DNA of 64,000 nt from Henriciella marina. GTDB lineage: Bacteria; Pseudomonadota; Alphaproteobacteria; Caulobacterales; Hyphomonadaceae. The position numbers and the translations under genes are program-made. This document shows positions 9,601 through 17,244 of this stretch, piece after piece (the stretch's first letter is position 1; each line of letters opens with the position of its first letter). Where the stretch lies: assembly GCF_027213945.1 (NCBI RefSeq), contig NZ_JAPWGW010000001.1:682001-746000 (forward strand), given 5' to 3'. The notes beneath the pieces were generated by a model that did not search any database, was not told the origin of the DNA, and saw nothing but the letters and a program-made list of their open reading frames with translations.

Positions 9601-9763
9601 GGCGGTTGGGCACATAGATGAGATCGTCTGCCAGCGCGTCGGGATGAGCGGCGACGTCTTTCTCCGCGACCAGCGCGCGGGCAAGCTCGTTCAGGAAATT
9701 TGCGCCTGGCGGAATGGTTCGAAGGCGCGGCGCGTCATCGCCAAAAAGCCTCGCGCCACTCAT
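6683..9763 (-). CDS. addB: Double-strand break repair protein AddB
   Basis: A 1026-residue AddB-type protein: an inactivated helicase-like N-terminal half with no clear Walker A, then a C-terminal PD-(D/E)XK nuclease with ILDFKTGDPPS. AddB pairs with AddA as the alphaproteobacterial equivalent of RecBCD. I chose the ATG at 9763 because it forms an ATGA overlap with the murU stop; a GTG seven codons upstream (9784) is possible. I did not verify the Fe-S cysteines seen in some AddB proteins. Confidence 0.94.
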   Translation of the reverse strand: MSGARLFGDDAPRLRTIPPGANFLNELARALVAEKDVAAHPDALADDLIYVPNRRSARALALAIYRAAGVKTLLMPEIRPLGDLENDEPPPGVESALADLPPALSGAERLGQLSRLVSAYYEKQGTPVPPASALAAAGELARLLDQAALSGGINWDLLDTLVEERQLAIHWQQSVDFLKIITQAWPASLEDQQRMDPYARRLAAAEATAASWRDRPPRGDVIIAGSTGADPSAFALMTAALHLPRALIVLPGLDRDLTRASMDQIVETPSHPQAALARTLDRLGYLPDEVAPWPGLKDSNEARARRALIHEALAPASETAGWLTRLDELAGARSRADFARDGFSGLTLLEAADEQDEAWCAALLLRETLEREGETAALVTPDAGLARRVSSLMKHWGVDLAPSGGTPLLQTRSGSLAALTMDWASDPTHPALMLAVLKHRQVTPTEDLDTLERYVLRGPRRWEDFSGLETHIDRLDKEARHQAELRGRPEPRFAVPSHRIVADLQQRLASAGLGPDGEAISGRRFLEAVSDLMADLGDAPLPWAGEDGAALSTAMRDFADICDSLEPAATEIWAELFKSYCQTISVRDAGGDHPRLAIWGPLEARLQSADRLILAGLNEDVWPKQPPPDAFLPRNFRKRLGLTDPDERIGLSAHDFAQMAAAPNVTLISARRRDDAPAVASRWIWRLTTLARGALGEEEAARVLEPSEGADPRNWLTSLREAPALPEAYTSEPRPTPALEARPGKLSVTRIEDLIRDPYKIYAQQVLGLYPLDPLDMPVDARPRGTAIHAALEKFEEEGVEKSADSLIALIEDELRSAGELEEIILGGVSVRKKVAAEYLDWRAGRLHLIAGRVHTEISGQTDLTAPAMPEGRFTVTANADRVERHQNGSIAILDFKTGDPPSEKQVLSGLNPQMPLSAIIALGDGFDVKDDIKLRSDSVSALTYVRFGSKFAVRNIGDGTGRSMPEKPLEEIIEETRAGVTQLVTRFADPAHPYVSMPRPVWATYGSDYARLARRDEWISESGDD

Positions 9764-10482
9764 GCGCCGAAGCACCTCAGCCACATTTCGGCATCCCCGA
9801 GGGATTTCGGATCACCGACATGGAGCCAGAAGCGGTCAAGCGGCAGGCCGTGCATACGCTTTTTCTCAAGCAGGCCAGACCAGACGCGGAAGGCCGAGAA
9901 AGGCTCTGCCGGGTACGCGGCATAGTGGGCGGGCTTTGCTATACGCAGCCCCGCATAGGCCCAGGCCGCTGAGGGGTCATCGCCGCGATGGGTGATCAGG
10001 CCGTCATCTGAGAGGTGAAAGTCGCCCTCGCCGGAAAAGCCGAGGCATCGTTCGCGGTCAGCCAGCAGCAGGATTTCGTCGGCGTTTGCCGGATCGTATG
10101 CATCCGCCAGCGCCTTGAGCGGCGCGCTGTCGCCCGGCGCCCAGAATGCGTCGGTGTTCACGACGAAAATCGGGTCTTCGCCGAGCAGGCTGGCGGCTTT
10201 CGAGATGGCACCGCCTGTCTCCAGAACTTCCTCGCGCTCGTCGGAGAAGACGACGTCGACCCCGCCAATGCCGCGCGAGTGGGCCTCCACCTGATCGGCG
10301 CACCAGTGCGTGTTCACGACGAGGCGCTTTACGCCTGCCTCGATCAATGGCTCGATCTGGCGGTCCATGAGGCGTTTGCCTGCGACCTCGATCAGCGGTT
10401 TTGCTGTGGTGTCGGTCAGCGGACGCATGCGCGTGCCAAGGCCTGCGGCGAGGATCATGGCGGTGTGGGGGATGGTGGCCAT
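9760..10482 (-). CDS. murU: N-acetylmuramate-1-phosphate uridylyltransferase-type nucleotidyltransferase
   Basis: A 240-residue nucleotidyltransferase with the N-terminal signature LAAGLGTRMRPLT, a metal-binding VNTDAFW and a KPLIEVAGK loop. It directly follows a sugar-kinase gene of the AmgK type with a 1-nt TGATG overlap. That pair converts MurNAc to UDP-MurNAc in the salvage pathway that bypasses de novo MurA (established in Pseudomonas and Caulobacter). The assignment rests on this pairing and length; other sugar-1-phosphate specificities remain possible. GAGGAGG lies 5 nt upstream of the ATG. Confidence 0.8.
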   Translation of the reverse strand: MATIPHTAMILAAGLGTRMRPLTDTTAKPLIEVAGKRLMDRQIEPLIEAGVKRLVVNTHWCADQVEAHSRGIGGVDVVFSDEREEVLETGGAISKAASLLGEDPIFVVNTDAFWAPGDSAPLKALADAYDPANADEILLLADRERCLGFSGEGDFHLSDDGLITHRGDDPSAAWAYAGLRIAKPAHYAAYPAEPFSAFRVWSGLLEKKRMHGLPLDRFWLHVGDPKSLGDAEMWLRCFGA

Positions 10483-11579
10483 CAGGCCTCCTCAAAGATG
10501 AAGGGGGCGGTATCGGCGACGAACGCGGCCATGCCAGCGGCGGCTGGGTGTTCGAGATTGCGGGCCAGAAGCTGTTTCTGGCGCGGCAGGAAGAGCTTGT
10601 AGCGGGCCTTGCCGTCGCGCTCGATCAGGCGGGCGAAAATGCCGACGATGCGCAGCGCATTGAGTGTGCCGATAATGGCGAGGCGTTCGAGGAAGTCCGC
10701 CTCTGCCTTGCCGGTCCTGTCGAGATAGGTGCGGATGGCGGCTGATTGTGCGGCCGGAGAGACCGGGCGGCGGGCGTCCTGCACCAGCATGGCCATGTCC
10801 CAGGCGTCCCAGCCGACAACGGCGTCCTGAAAGTCGAGCAGGCCGACACGGGCGCGGCCATCCCGCTCAGGGAGCCAGATCAGGTTTTCGGCGTGATAGT
10901 CGCGCAAGGTGAGCTCTCGCGGGAAGGCCTGCGCGCGCTCTATCAGGGCAGCGAGTTCGCTTTCCCAGCGCGCATGGTCCGCGTCCGAGAGAGACATGCG
11001 CGGGTCGAATTTCGGGTACCAGTTGGCAAACAGGCTGGCATTCACATTGAGCGCCAGCGTGTCGAAATCGAGGATCGGCCATGTCCGCTCGAGCGCGGAG
11101 AGCTCTTTCGGGATATCGAGCGCGTGGAGGTCTGCGAGTGCGCCCGCGGCGGCAGTGTAAAGCTCCACCTCGTCGGCGCCCTTCTCAATGAGGCGCGCGA
11201 ATTCTTTCTGGCTGCCGAAATCCTCGATCACGGCAAGGCCGAGGGCGGCGTCGCCTGCGAGCACTTCGGGCGCGCTGAAGCCATTGGTGCGCAGCCAGCC
11301 CCCAATGGCGGCGAAGGCTTCGACGCGGGAGGCGGCAAGACGAGACTGCTTGTTCCAGCCGCCTGCAAGGCGTTCCTCGTCGCTCATATCCGGCGTGCAC
11401 GGATCATCCTCGACCAGCGGGGCGTCCATGAGGAGGGCGGCCTCTCCATCGGTGCGTGACAGGCGGCCATAGCGGCGCGTCGAGGCGTCGGCATTCAGCC
11501 AGTCGAGACGCGCATCGGCCCAGCCGGCGCGGGTGAGAAAGGCCTCGATCTCGGCCTGCCTGTCTGCGTCAAATCCCAT
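10482..11579 (-). CDS. amgK: AmgK-type N-acetylmuramate/N-acetylglucosamine kinase (APH fold)
   Basis: About 365 residues of the aminoglycoside phosphotransferase (APH) fold. The catalytic loop reads LRDYHAENLIW and the metal-binding motif LLDFQDAVVGWDAWD. AmgK phosphorylates MurNAc/GlcNAc at the anomeric position in the cytoplasm for MurU. The gene sits between tsaE and murU with short overlaps at both ends, the arrangement seen in related genomes. I chose the ATG at 11579 (11-nt overlap with tsaE); an ATG nine codons upstream (11606) is equally open. Neither has a strong Shine-Dalgarno. Confidence 0.82.
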   Translation of the reverse strand: MGFDADRQAEIEAFLTRAGWADARLDWLNADASTRRYGRLSRTDGEAALLMDAPLVEDDPCTPDMSDEERLAGGWNKQSRLAASRVEAFAAIGGWLRTNGFSAPEVLAGDAALGLAVIEDFGSQKEFARLIEKGADEVELYTAAAGALADLHALDIPKELSALERTWPILDFDTLALNVNASLFANWYPKFDPRMSLSDADHARWESELAALIERAQAFPRELTLRDYHAENLIWLPERDGRARVGLLDFQDAVVGWDAWDMAMLVQDARRPVSPAAQSAAIRTYLDRTGKAEADFLERLAIIGTLNALRIVGIFARLIERDGKARYKLFLPRQKQLLARNLEHPAAAGMAAFVADTAPFIFEEA

Positions 11580-12024
11580 GGAGCCGAGACTGCCAGTCTT
11601 CGCCATGCGGTTCCAGCCTTGCTGTGCGACCTTCGGCGGTTTGTTCGAGGGTGAGGTCTAGCCGCCAGACGGGGAGGTGCTCGCCTGCCTTGAGCGGCCA
11701 TTCGATGAGCGCGAGGCCGCCTGCGGTTTCATCCCAACCAAGCTCTGTCACCTCGCCGGGGTCTTCTATCCGGTAGAGGTCGAAATGGTAGATGGTGAGG
11801 CCGTGCGCGTCATAGGTCTGGACCAGTGTATAGGTCGGGCTGGGCACTTCTGTCGGGCTGCCGCGCAGGGCAGAGATGAGCGCGCGGGAGAAGGTGGTCT
11901 TGCCCGCGCCAAGCCCGCCATGAAGGGCGATGACATCGCCTGCTTTCAGGTGCGGGGCGAGGCGGGCGGCAAGGCGCGCGGTTGCGGCCTCATCAGCGAG
12001 GTGTAGTTCCAGACTGTCGGCCAT
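11569..12024 (-). CDS. tsaE: tRNA t6A biosynthesis ATPase TsaE
   Basis: A 151-residue P-loop ATPase. Walker A GGLGAGKTT is at about residues 36-44, the switch region reads PSPTYTLVQTY and a downstream HFDLYR follows, all typical of TsaE. It works with TsaB, TsaC and TsaD (tsaD is at 45616 in this window) to make N6-threonylcarbamoyladenosine on ANN-decoding tRNAs. Its ATG overlaps the preceding lyase stop by 1 nt (TGATG), and its 3' end overlaps amgK. Confidence 0.95.
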   Translation of the reverse strand: MADSLELHLADEAATARLAARLAPHLKAGDVIALHGGLGAGKTTFSRALISALRGSPTEVPSPTYTLVQTYDAHGLTIYHFDLYRIEDPGEVTELGWDETAGGLALIEWPLKAGEHLPVWRLDLTLEQTAEGRTARLEPHGEDWQSRLHGI

Positions 12025-13142
12025 CAGAGGGTGTCCAGTGTCTGACTGACGGCGGTCAGCAGGGCATCGGTCGGCTCACAGCCTGCAGACAGGCGGACAT
12101 AGCCCGGCGCGACATCATCCCCCCAACGAGCGCGGCGTTCTCCGCTGGTCTGGATTCCGCCAAAGCTGGTCGCGTGGAATATGGCCGGGCAGTCATCGAT
12201 GAAGCGTTCTGCGGTCTCTTCGCTCTTGAAGGTCGCGCCGAGGACGAAGCCCGGGCGGACCATCTGTATGGTGGCGATGGCATATGACGGATCGGTTTCG
12301 AGGCCGGGAAAGCGGACGGCGGACGCTGCGGTGTGGCCTTGCAGGAGGCGGGCGAGGGCGTCGGCATTGGCGCACATGCGTTCCAAACGAAGCTCCAGCG
12401 TCATAAGGCCGCGATAGGCGAGGTAGGCTTCGGCGGGCCCGGGGGTCGCGCCTGAGAGCTTACGCCACTGGCGCACGCGCTCGATCAGGGTCTCATCCTT
12501 TGAGGCGACATGGCCGAAGAGGACATCTGAGTGACCTGCGAGGGCCTTGGTGTCTGAAGCAACCACCATGTCGGCGCCGAGCGCGAGCGGGTCCTGCAGG
12601 AGCGGGGTCGCCGTTGTGTTATCGACGCAGACTTTTGCGTGGGCAGCATGCGCGCGCTCACAGATCACCTTGATGTCGCAAACGTCGAGGCCCGGGTTGG
12701 ACGGGGTTTCAAGCCAGACAAGGTCAAGGCCTGAAGGGTCGTAGTCGTCCATCTGCCGCGTCGGGACGAGGACCGGCTCTACGCCGTGCTGGCGCAGGAA
12801 ATCCTCGATGAGGACACGGACGGTGTAATAGCCGTCAGATGGCAGAAGGACGCGCGCGCCGGGGCCTGCGAGCGCCATCAGGGCGGCGGTGACGGCGGCC
12901 ATGCCGCTTGGAAAGCAGATGGTGGGCGCATCTTCGAGCGCACCGATCGCGTCTTCAATGACCTGCCAGCCCGGATTGTCGAAACGGCCATAGGGGAAGG
13001 GGTGATCCGGCGCGCCGGGCAGGGCGTATTTCGCAGCATTGATGATGGGCGGGGCGAGGGGCTCACCCTTGGCAACCTTGCGGGCGCGGCCATGCAGCAT
13101 GTCGAGGACACGGCGTATCGTCTGGTCAGCTTTGGTGGACAT
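12024..13142 (-). CDS. Cys/Met metabolism PLP-dependent lyase (cystathionine beta-/gamma-lyase family)
   Basis: A 372-residue type I PLP enzyme of the Cys/Met metabolism family. It shows FPSGMAA for phosphate binding, ETPSNP, the cofactor Asp in VCVDNT (D174) and the Schiff-base Lys in SDTKALAGHSD (K199). Whether it is a cystathionine beta-lyase (MetC), a gamma-lyase or a gamma-synthase cannot be decided. Several related alphaproteobacterial enzymes are named MetC. The ATG at 13142 has GGAG upstream. It is the first gene of the minus-strand run; the divergent ferredoxin-reductase operon starts 195 bp away. Confidence 0.88.
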   Translation of the reverse strand: MSTKADQTIRRVLDMLHGRARKVAKGEPLAPPIINAAKYALPGAPDHPFPYGRFDNPGWQVIEDAIGALEDAPTICFPSGMAAVTAALMALAGPGARVLLPSDGYYTVRVLIEDFLRQHGVEPVLVPTRQMDDYDPSGLDLVWLETPSNPGLDVCDIKVICERAHAAHAKVCVDNTTATPLLQDPLALGADMVVASDTKALAGHSDVLFGHVASKDETLIERVRQWRKLSGATPGPAEAYLAYRGLMTLELRLERMCANADALARLLQGHTAASAVRFPGLETDPSYAIATIQMVRPGFVLGATFKSEETAERFIDDCPAIFHATSFGGIQTSGERRARWGDDVAPGYVRLSAGCEPTDALLTAVSQTLDTL

Positions 13143-13292
13143 GGTTCGGACTCCGGTGCCTGCGACGTTGACCAAGCGATAGCGTGACCGAAAGCCCTCT
13201 TCAAATAGGTTTGCAGCTTGGTCTAGAAGAGTGTCGGAAAATGAGGCATCGCGGCGAAGGATCGAGAATGTCCGCTATGGCTTGAAAATTCG

Positions 13293-13306
13293 TGACGCCT
13301 GCGTCA
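13293..13306. promoter_or_regulatory. Candidate operator palindrome upstream of the ferredoxin reductase operon
   Basis: TGACGC-CT-GCGTCA is a perfect palindrome 31 bp before the reductase start. It lies between a TTGAAA and an ATGAAT spaced 18 bp apart, a possible sigma-70 promoter. A repressor bound here would block that promoter. No matching regulator gene is adjacent. Confidence 0.4.
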
Positions 13307-13337
13307 TGAATGCGCGGACCAAGGGAGGAGAACAGGT

Positions 13338-14579
13338 TTGGACCTGTCGACAGCAAAGAATATTGTGGTCATTGGCGGCGGTCAGGCTGGCGCGCAAGCG
13401 GTTCAGTCGCTGCGCCAGTTTGGCTATGAAGGCGCGATCACGCTCGTCGGTGACGAAGCTGCGCTGCCTTATCAGCGCCCGCCTCTCTCCAAGGCCTATA
13501 TGAAGGGCGAACTCGCCGAGGACCGGCTCTATTTCAAGCCGGCTGCCTGGTATGAAGACAACAAGGTCGAGACGCTGCTTTCCCAGCGCGTTAAAAAGAT
13601 TGACCGGGCCAACCGTCAGGTCCTGCTTCAGCATGGCGGGCATCTCGATTATGACGCGGTAATCATCGCGACCGGCTCGCGGCCTCGTCCGCTACCGGTT
13701 GAGGGCGCTGACCTTGAGAATGTTTTCGAGCTGCGCGGCCTCTCCGATGTTGAGCATATTCAGCCGAAGATGATCTCAGGCCAGAAGCTGGTCATCGTTG
13801 GTGCGGGCTATATCGGCCTCGAAGCGGCCGCCGTGGCGCGCCAGCTGGGCCTTGAAGTGACTGTGCTGGAAATGGAACAACGCGCACTCGCCCGTGTCAC
13901 CAGCCCGGTCATCAGTTCCTTCTATGAAGCACTTCACATGGAGCACGGCGTCGATGTGCGCTGCGGTGCGCGTCTCGGGAGCCTGAAGGGCAAGGATGGC
14001 AAGCTGACCCATGCGGTGCTTGCGTCCGGTGAGGAAATCGAAGCGGACATGGTGCTCGCGGGGATTGGCATTATCCCCAATGTCGAACTTGCTGAAGATG
14101 CGGGCCTGCCCTGCAAGAATGGCATCATCGTCGACGAAGACGCCCGCACCAGTGACCCCCGGATCTTTGCCGCGGGTGACTGCACCGTGCGCCCGCTGGC
14201 GCACTATGCGCGTACAGGGCGGCTTGAGAGCGTTCACAATGCGATCGAGCAGGGAAAGCTCGCCGCGGCCGCCATCATGGGCAAACCGCGCCCCGCGCTG
14301 GACTGCCCGTGGTTCTGGTCTGACCAGTACAACATCAAGCTACAGATCGCTGGTCTGTCGCAAGGCTATGACGAGATCGTCGTGCGCGGCGATGTCGAGG
14401 CGAAAAAATTTGCGGCCTTCTACAAGAAGAATGGCCGCCTCATTGCAGTGGATGCCATCAACAGCCCGCCGGAATTCATTGCATCGAAACGACTGATCAT
14501 GTCTGGTGCATCCGTTGCGTCAGAGACGCTTGCAGATACATCCATCAGCATGAAGGAAATCGCGGCCGCGGCCGCCTGA
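13338..14579 (+). CDS. Ferredoxin/putidaredoxin-type NAD(P)H reductase (FAD)
   Basis: A 413-residue pyridine nucleotide-disulfide-fold flavoprotein of the putidaredoxin/rubredoxin reductase class. It has an FAD-binding GGGQAG near residue 13, the NAD-binding [10 protein letters not shown] near 156 and the second FAD motif FAAGDC near 275. There is no redox CxxxxC, as expected for the class. It passes electrons from NAD(P)H to the [2Fe-2S] ferredoxin encoded next. It starts with TTG at 13338 behind a strong GGGAGGAG 7 nt upstream. The eventual acceptor (a P450 or Rieske oxygenase) is not in the window. Confidence 0.92.
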   Translation: MDLSTAKNIVVIGGGQAGAQAVQSLRQFGYEGAITLVGDEAALPYQRPPLSKAYMKGELAEDRLYFKPAAWYEDNKVETLLSQRVKKIDRANRQVLLQHGGHLDYDAVIIATGSRPRPLPVEGADLENVFELRGLSDVEHIQPKMISGQKLVIVGAGYIGLEAAAVARQLGLEVTVLEMEQRALARVTSPVISSFYEALHMEHGVDVRCGARLGSLKGKDGKLTHAVLASGEEIEADMVLAGIGIIPNVELAEDAGLPCKNGIIVDEDARTSDPRIFAAGDCTVRPLAHYARTGRLESVHNAIEQGKLAAAAIMGKPRPALDCPWFWSDQYNIKLQIAGLSQGYDEIVVRGDVEAKKFAAFYKKNGRLIAVDAINSPPEFIASKRLIMSGASVASETLADTSISMKEIAAAAA

Positions 14580-14595
14580 GGAGACAGGAAATATC

Positions 14596-14916
14596 ATGCC
14601 GACCATTACCTATATCGATCACGACGGAACCGAGCGCCCAATCGAGGCCAAGAACGGTGAGACCGTGATGGAAACCGCCATCAAGAATTCTGTCCCCGGC
14701 ATCGATGCCGATTGCGGCGGTGCCTGTGCGTGCGCAACCTGCCACGTCTATGTCGATGAATCCTTCATGGACAAGGTTGGCCAGCCGGAAGAGATGGAAC
14801 AGTCCATGCTCGATTTCGCAGAGAACGTTCAGGCCAATTCGCGTCTGTCCTGCCAGATCCAGGTTTCCGACGATCTGGACGGCCTGCGTGTCACCACGCC
14901 GGAAAGCCAGCACTAG
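14596..14916 (+). CDS. [2Fe-2S] ferredoxin, adrenodoxin/putidaredoxin type
   Basis: 106 residues. The cluster ligands follow the vertebrate-type spacing C40-x5-C46-x2-C49 and C86, plus an extra C44 inside the loop. A conserved CHVYVD follows. The gene is 16 bp after the reductase with GAGGAGACAGGAA upstream, so the two form an electron-transfer pair. In alphaproteobacteria such ferredoxins serve P450s or Fe-S/haem biosynthesis; the acceptor here is unknown. Confidence 0.94.
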   Translation: MPTITYIDHDGTERPIEAKNGETVMETAIKNSVPGIDADCGGACACATCHVYVDESFMDKVGQPEEMEQSMLDFAENVQANSRLSCQIQVSDDLDGLRVTTPESQH

Positions 14917-14925
14917 GCGTTCGTT

Positions 14926-15711
14926 GTGCAATACAGTGAGCTGATTGCCGGGCTGCAACGCGGTCAGGCAGGGCGCATCGAAGCGACCATCCCTGAAGAC
15001 TGGATGCAGGGCCGCACGACTTATGGCGGACTGACGGCTGCGCTTTGTCTGGAAGCGGCGCTGGAGCTTGTTCCGGACATGCCAGTGCGGTCGGCGCAGG
15101 TTGCCTTTGTCGGACCGGTCGGCGGGAAAGTTGTCATCTCGCCGACGATCCTTCGGCGCGGTAAATCGTCGGCTTTCGTCAACGCTGATCTTGTCAGTGA
15201 AGATGGCGTGATGGCCCGCTGTATCTTTACCTTCGGCGCCAAGCGCCCGTCGCAGATCAATCAGGCGTCAATTGAGCCGCCTGACGTCGACGGCCCGGAA
15301 GCTTACCAGTCGTTTTTCGGCTCGGGCCGGCGACCGCATTTTGCGCATAATTTCAATGTCAGGCTCGCCAAGGGCCAGCCACCGGTCAGCGGCGCAGAGC
15401 GCGGCGATATCTGTCTCTGGCTGCGGCATAAGGATGAAGGTGCGCTGTATAACGCAACGACGCTCCTGTCGCTTGCGGATGCGCCGCCGCCAGCGGCCAT
15501 GTCCATGATGGTCGAGCCGGGGCCAATCAGTTCCATGACCTGGATGGCGGAATTCCTGTCTGACGAGATCACGACCACAGATGGCTGGTTTCTCGTCCAT
15601 CATGAGGCACAGGCGACACGTGACGGCTATTCCAGCCAGGCCATGAGGCTGTGGAGTGCAGATGGCGAACCGCTGATGATCGGTCGCCAGACGATTGCGG
15701 TGTTCGCCTGA
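14926..15711 (+). CDS. Acyl-CoA thioesterase-like double-hotdog protein
   Basis: 261 residues. The N-terminal half reads as a hotdog domain (MQGRTTYGGLTAALCLEAAL, then SAQVAFVGPV) and a second half follows, like the TesB-related thioesterase family of alphaproteobacteria. It probably hydrolyses acyl-CoA; substrate length is unknown. The start is a GTG at 14926, only 9 bp after the ferredoxin stop, so it is likely cotranscribed with it. Confidence 0.8.
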   Translation: MQYSELIAGLQRGQAGRIEATIPEDWMQGRTTYGGLTAALCLEAALELVPDMPVRSAQVAFVGPVGGKVVISPTILRRGKSSAFVNADLVSEDGVMARCIFTFGAKRPSQINQASIEPPDVDGPEAYQSFFGSGRRPHFAHNFNVRLAKGQPPVSGAERGDICLWLRHKDEGALYNATTLLSLADAPPPAAMSMMVEPGPISSMTWMAEFLSDEITTTDGWFLVHHEAQATRDGYSSQAMRLWSADGEPLMIGRQTIAVFA

Positions 15712-15714
15712 TTG

Positions 15715-15759
15715 AGACGTTCGCGATGCCTGGGAAACCAGGCACTGCTTCAAACGTCT
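15715..15759 (+). terminator. Nested stem-loop after the thioesterase gene
   Basis: An outer stem AGACGTT/AACGTCT (15715-15721, 15753-15759) encloses an inner GCCTGG-GAAA-CCAGGC hairpin (15728-15743). There is no long U-run. It sits between the thioesterase stop and the next start, so it could be a transcript end or processing structure. Confidence 0.45.
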
Positions 15760-15766
15760 AGTCAGA

Positions 15767-16027
15767 ATGGCGCAGTCCGAAACACGGCTTTACCTTATTT
15801 ATCTTCGCGGTGCCCGCGAAGCGTTGAACCCTCGCGAGTTCGCGGGTCTGCGCCAGCTTGATGAGGGGCTTTACCTGCTACGGTCGGACGCTAGTCGCTC
15901 CAAGGTGTATCACGCCATAAAATATGCCGCCCTGCCCGACAGCCTGCTCGTTGCGCCTCTGGAAGACGCACCGAAATTCAAGGGAATGCGGGACGGCGCC
16001 CTGAAATGGCTTCGCGCAAACAGCTAG
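15767..16027 (+). CDS. Hypothetical protein (86 aa)
   Basis: A small soluble protein with no signal peptide or membrane segment. The N-terminal half (RLYLIYLRGAREALN) looks like a beta strand followed by a helix. It resembles small alphaproteobacterial hypotheticals but I know no family name. Its stop shares the CTAG at 16024-16027 with the convergent lipoprotein gene. No clear Shine-Dalgarno. Confidence 0.6.
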   Translation: MAQSETRLYLIYLRGAREALNPREFAGLRQLDEGLYLLRSDASRSKVYHAIKYAALPDSLLVAPLEDAPKFKGMRDGALKWLRANS

Positions 16028-16569
16028 CTGCCTGGCGTTACGATCGCCGCGACTTTTGTGTAGGTCCGGCCGTCCGGGGTCTGTGCTTCAGAAGGGCCTG
16101 AGAACTCAATCGCTGTACCTTGACCCGACACAAGGCGGCGCCCGCCATCGGCCGAAGCCTCCGCGTCACGGAAACCGCTCGCTTTGGCAGCGTTGATGGC
16201 AACCTCGAGTGTCGTCTCTGCAGGCAGTCCAACGGCCACAACCTCACAACGATCATAAGGGTCGAGTTGCATCTGGACGAGACCTTCTGCGAGCTGCCAG
16301 ACGGGAAGCGTGTCGCTCGACACGACCGGGATCTTGTTATCATCGATCATCCGGATACGGGTGGCGCCCTTGACCTCGAAATCAGCAAAGCCCTGTTTGC
16401 CTTCAATGGCGGGCGCACAATGTGCGGTTACCGCATCTGCGAAGGCCTTGAAGCCCGCGCTTTCGTCGATATAGGCGCTGTCCTTGTAGAAGGCGCGCTC
16501 TTCTTGCGAGACGCAGGCGCTGGCGACTAAGGCAGTGCCTGCGATGAGAGCGAGGTGTCTGGCATTCAT
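16024..16569 (-). CDS. Hypothetical lipoprotein
   Basis: 181 residues. The N-terminus (MNARHLALIAGTALVASAC) is a signal peptide with a lipobox ending at Cys19, so the protein should be lipidated. The mature part has two further cysteines (AHCAP, DRCEV) and no domain I recognise. The ATG at 16569 is used; an upstream ATG would add 12 polar residues before the signal and is less likely. Convergent with the 86-aa gene, with overlapping stops. Confidence 0.72.
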   Translation of the reverse strand: MNARHLALIAGTALVASACVSQEERAFYKDSAYIDESAGFKAFADAVTAHCAPAIEGKQGFADFEVKGATRIRMIDDNKIPVVSSDTLPVWQLAEGLVQMQLDPYDRCEVVAVGLPAETTLEVAINAAKASGFRDAEASADGGRRLVSGQGTAIEFSGPSEAQTPDGRTYTKVAAIVTPGS

Positions 16570-16623
16570 TTTCTTGTCTCCCCGTGTGTCGGGAGAGCAT
16601 GACACAGGATGTCCAGATACACA

Positions 16624-16650
16624 AAGACCGCCCGTTTCGGGGCGGCCCTG
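16624..16650 (-). terminator. Terminator downstream of atpC
   Basis: A CCGCCC/GGGCGG stem (about 16628-16645) around GTTTCG is followed on the minus strand by TCTTTGT. It begins about 30 bp after the atpC stop. Confidence 0.5.
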
Positions 16651-16678
16651 ATAAAGCTGGTGACAGACGTCGGCGTTG

Positions 16679-17086
16679 CTAGTTGACGACGGCTGATTTG
16701 AGATCGCTGAGATAGTCGACCTGGGCCTTCAGCGTTGCGGCGTGTGGGCCTTCCTTGCCTTCAGCGGCAAGTTTGTTTCTGGCGTCTTCAAGCTCTGCGT
16801 CGACCTTGGCTGCGTCGACGGTCGAGAGATCCACGGCTTCTTCGGCGAGGATGGTGAGGCCGGCTGGCGTCACATCGGCGAAGCCGCCGCGCACGAACAG
16901 GCGCATCCGGGTCGTGTCATTCTCAAGAACGCGGACGACGCCGTTCTTCAGTGTCGTCATGAAAGGCGCGTGGTTCACGAGCACGCCGAACTCACCCTCC
17001 GTACCGGGTGCGATCACGTGATCGACCTCGCCGGAGAAAAGCTCCTTGGCGGGAGAGACGAGGGAGAAGTGAAGTTTGCTGGCCAT
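16679..17086 (-). CDS. atpC: ATP synthase F1 epsilon subunit
   Basis: A 135-residue epsilon subunit: an N-terminal beta-sandwich (FSLVSPAKELFSGEVDHVIAPGTEGEFGVLVNHAPF) and a C-terminal helical hairpin of about 45 residues. It couples F1 to the c-ring and can inhibit rotation. The ATG at 17086 fits the usual length. Unlike the textbook order it does not directly follow atpD; an enoyl-CoA hydratase gene on the opposite strand lies between (17245-18036). atpC therefore needs its own promoter in the 158-bp divergent gap. Confidence 0.96.
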   Translation of the reverse strand: MASKLHFSLVSPAKELFSGEVDHVIAPGTEGEFGVLVNHAPFMTTLKNGVVRVLENDTTRMRLFVRGGFADVTPAGLTILAEEAVDLSTVDAAKVDAELEDARNKLAAEGKEGPHAATLKAQVDYLSDLKSAVVN

Positions 17087-17244
17087 CGAACGAGATTTCC
17101 AAGTTTCTTTGCTGTGGTCTCCAATACTGATTAGGGCGCTAATGTCTACCGGGACCTGCTGTCGCAAGGCCAAACAGGCTGAAATTGCAGCACACTGCGC
17201 GGCTGTTTAGACAGTGTGGGAACAGTTTTCCAGGGAGGAAGGGA

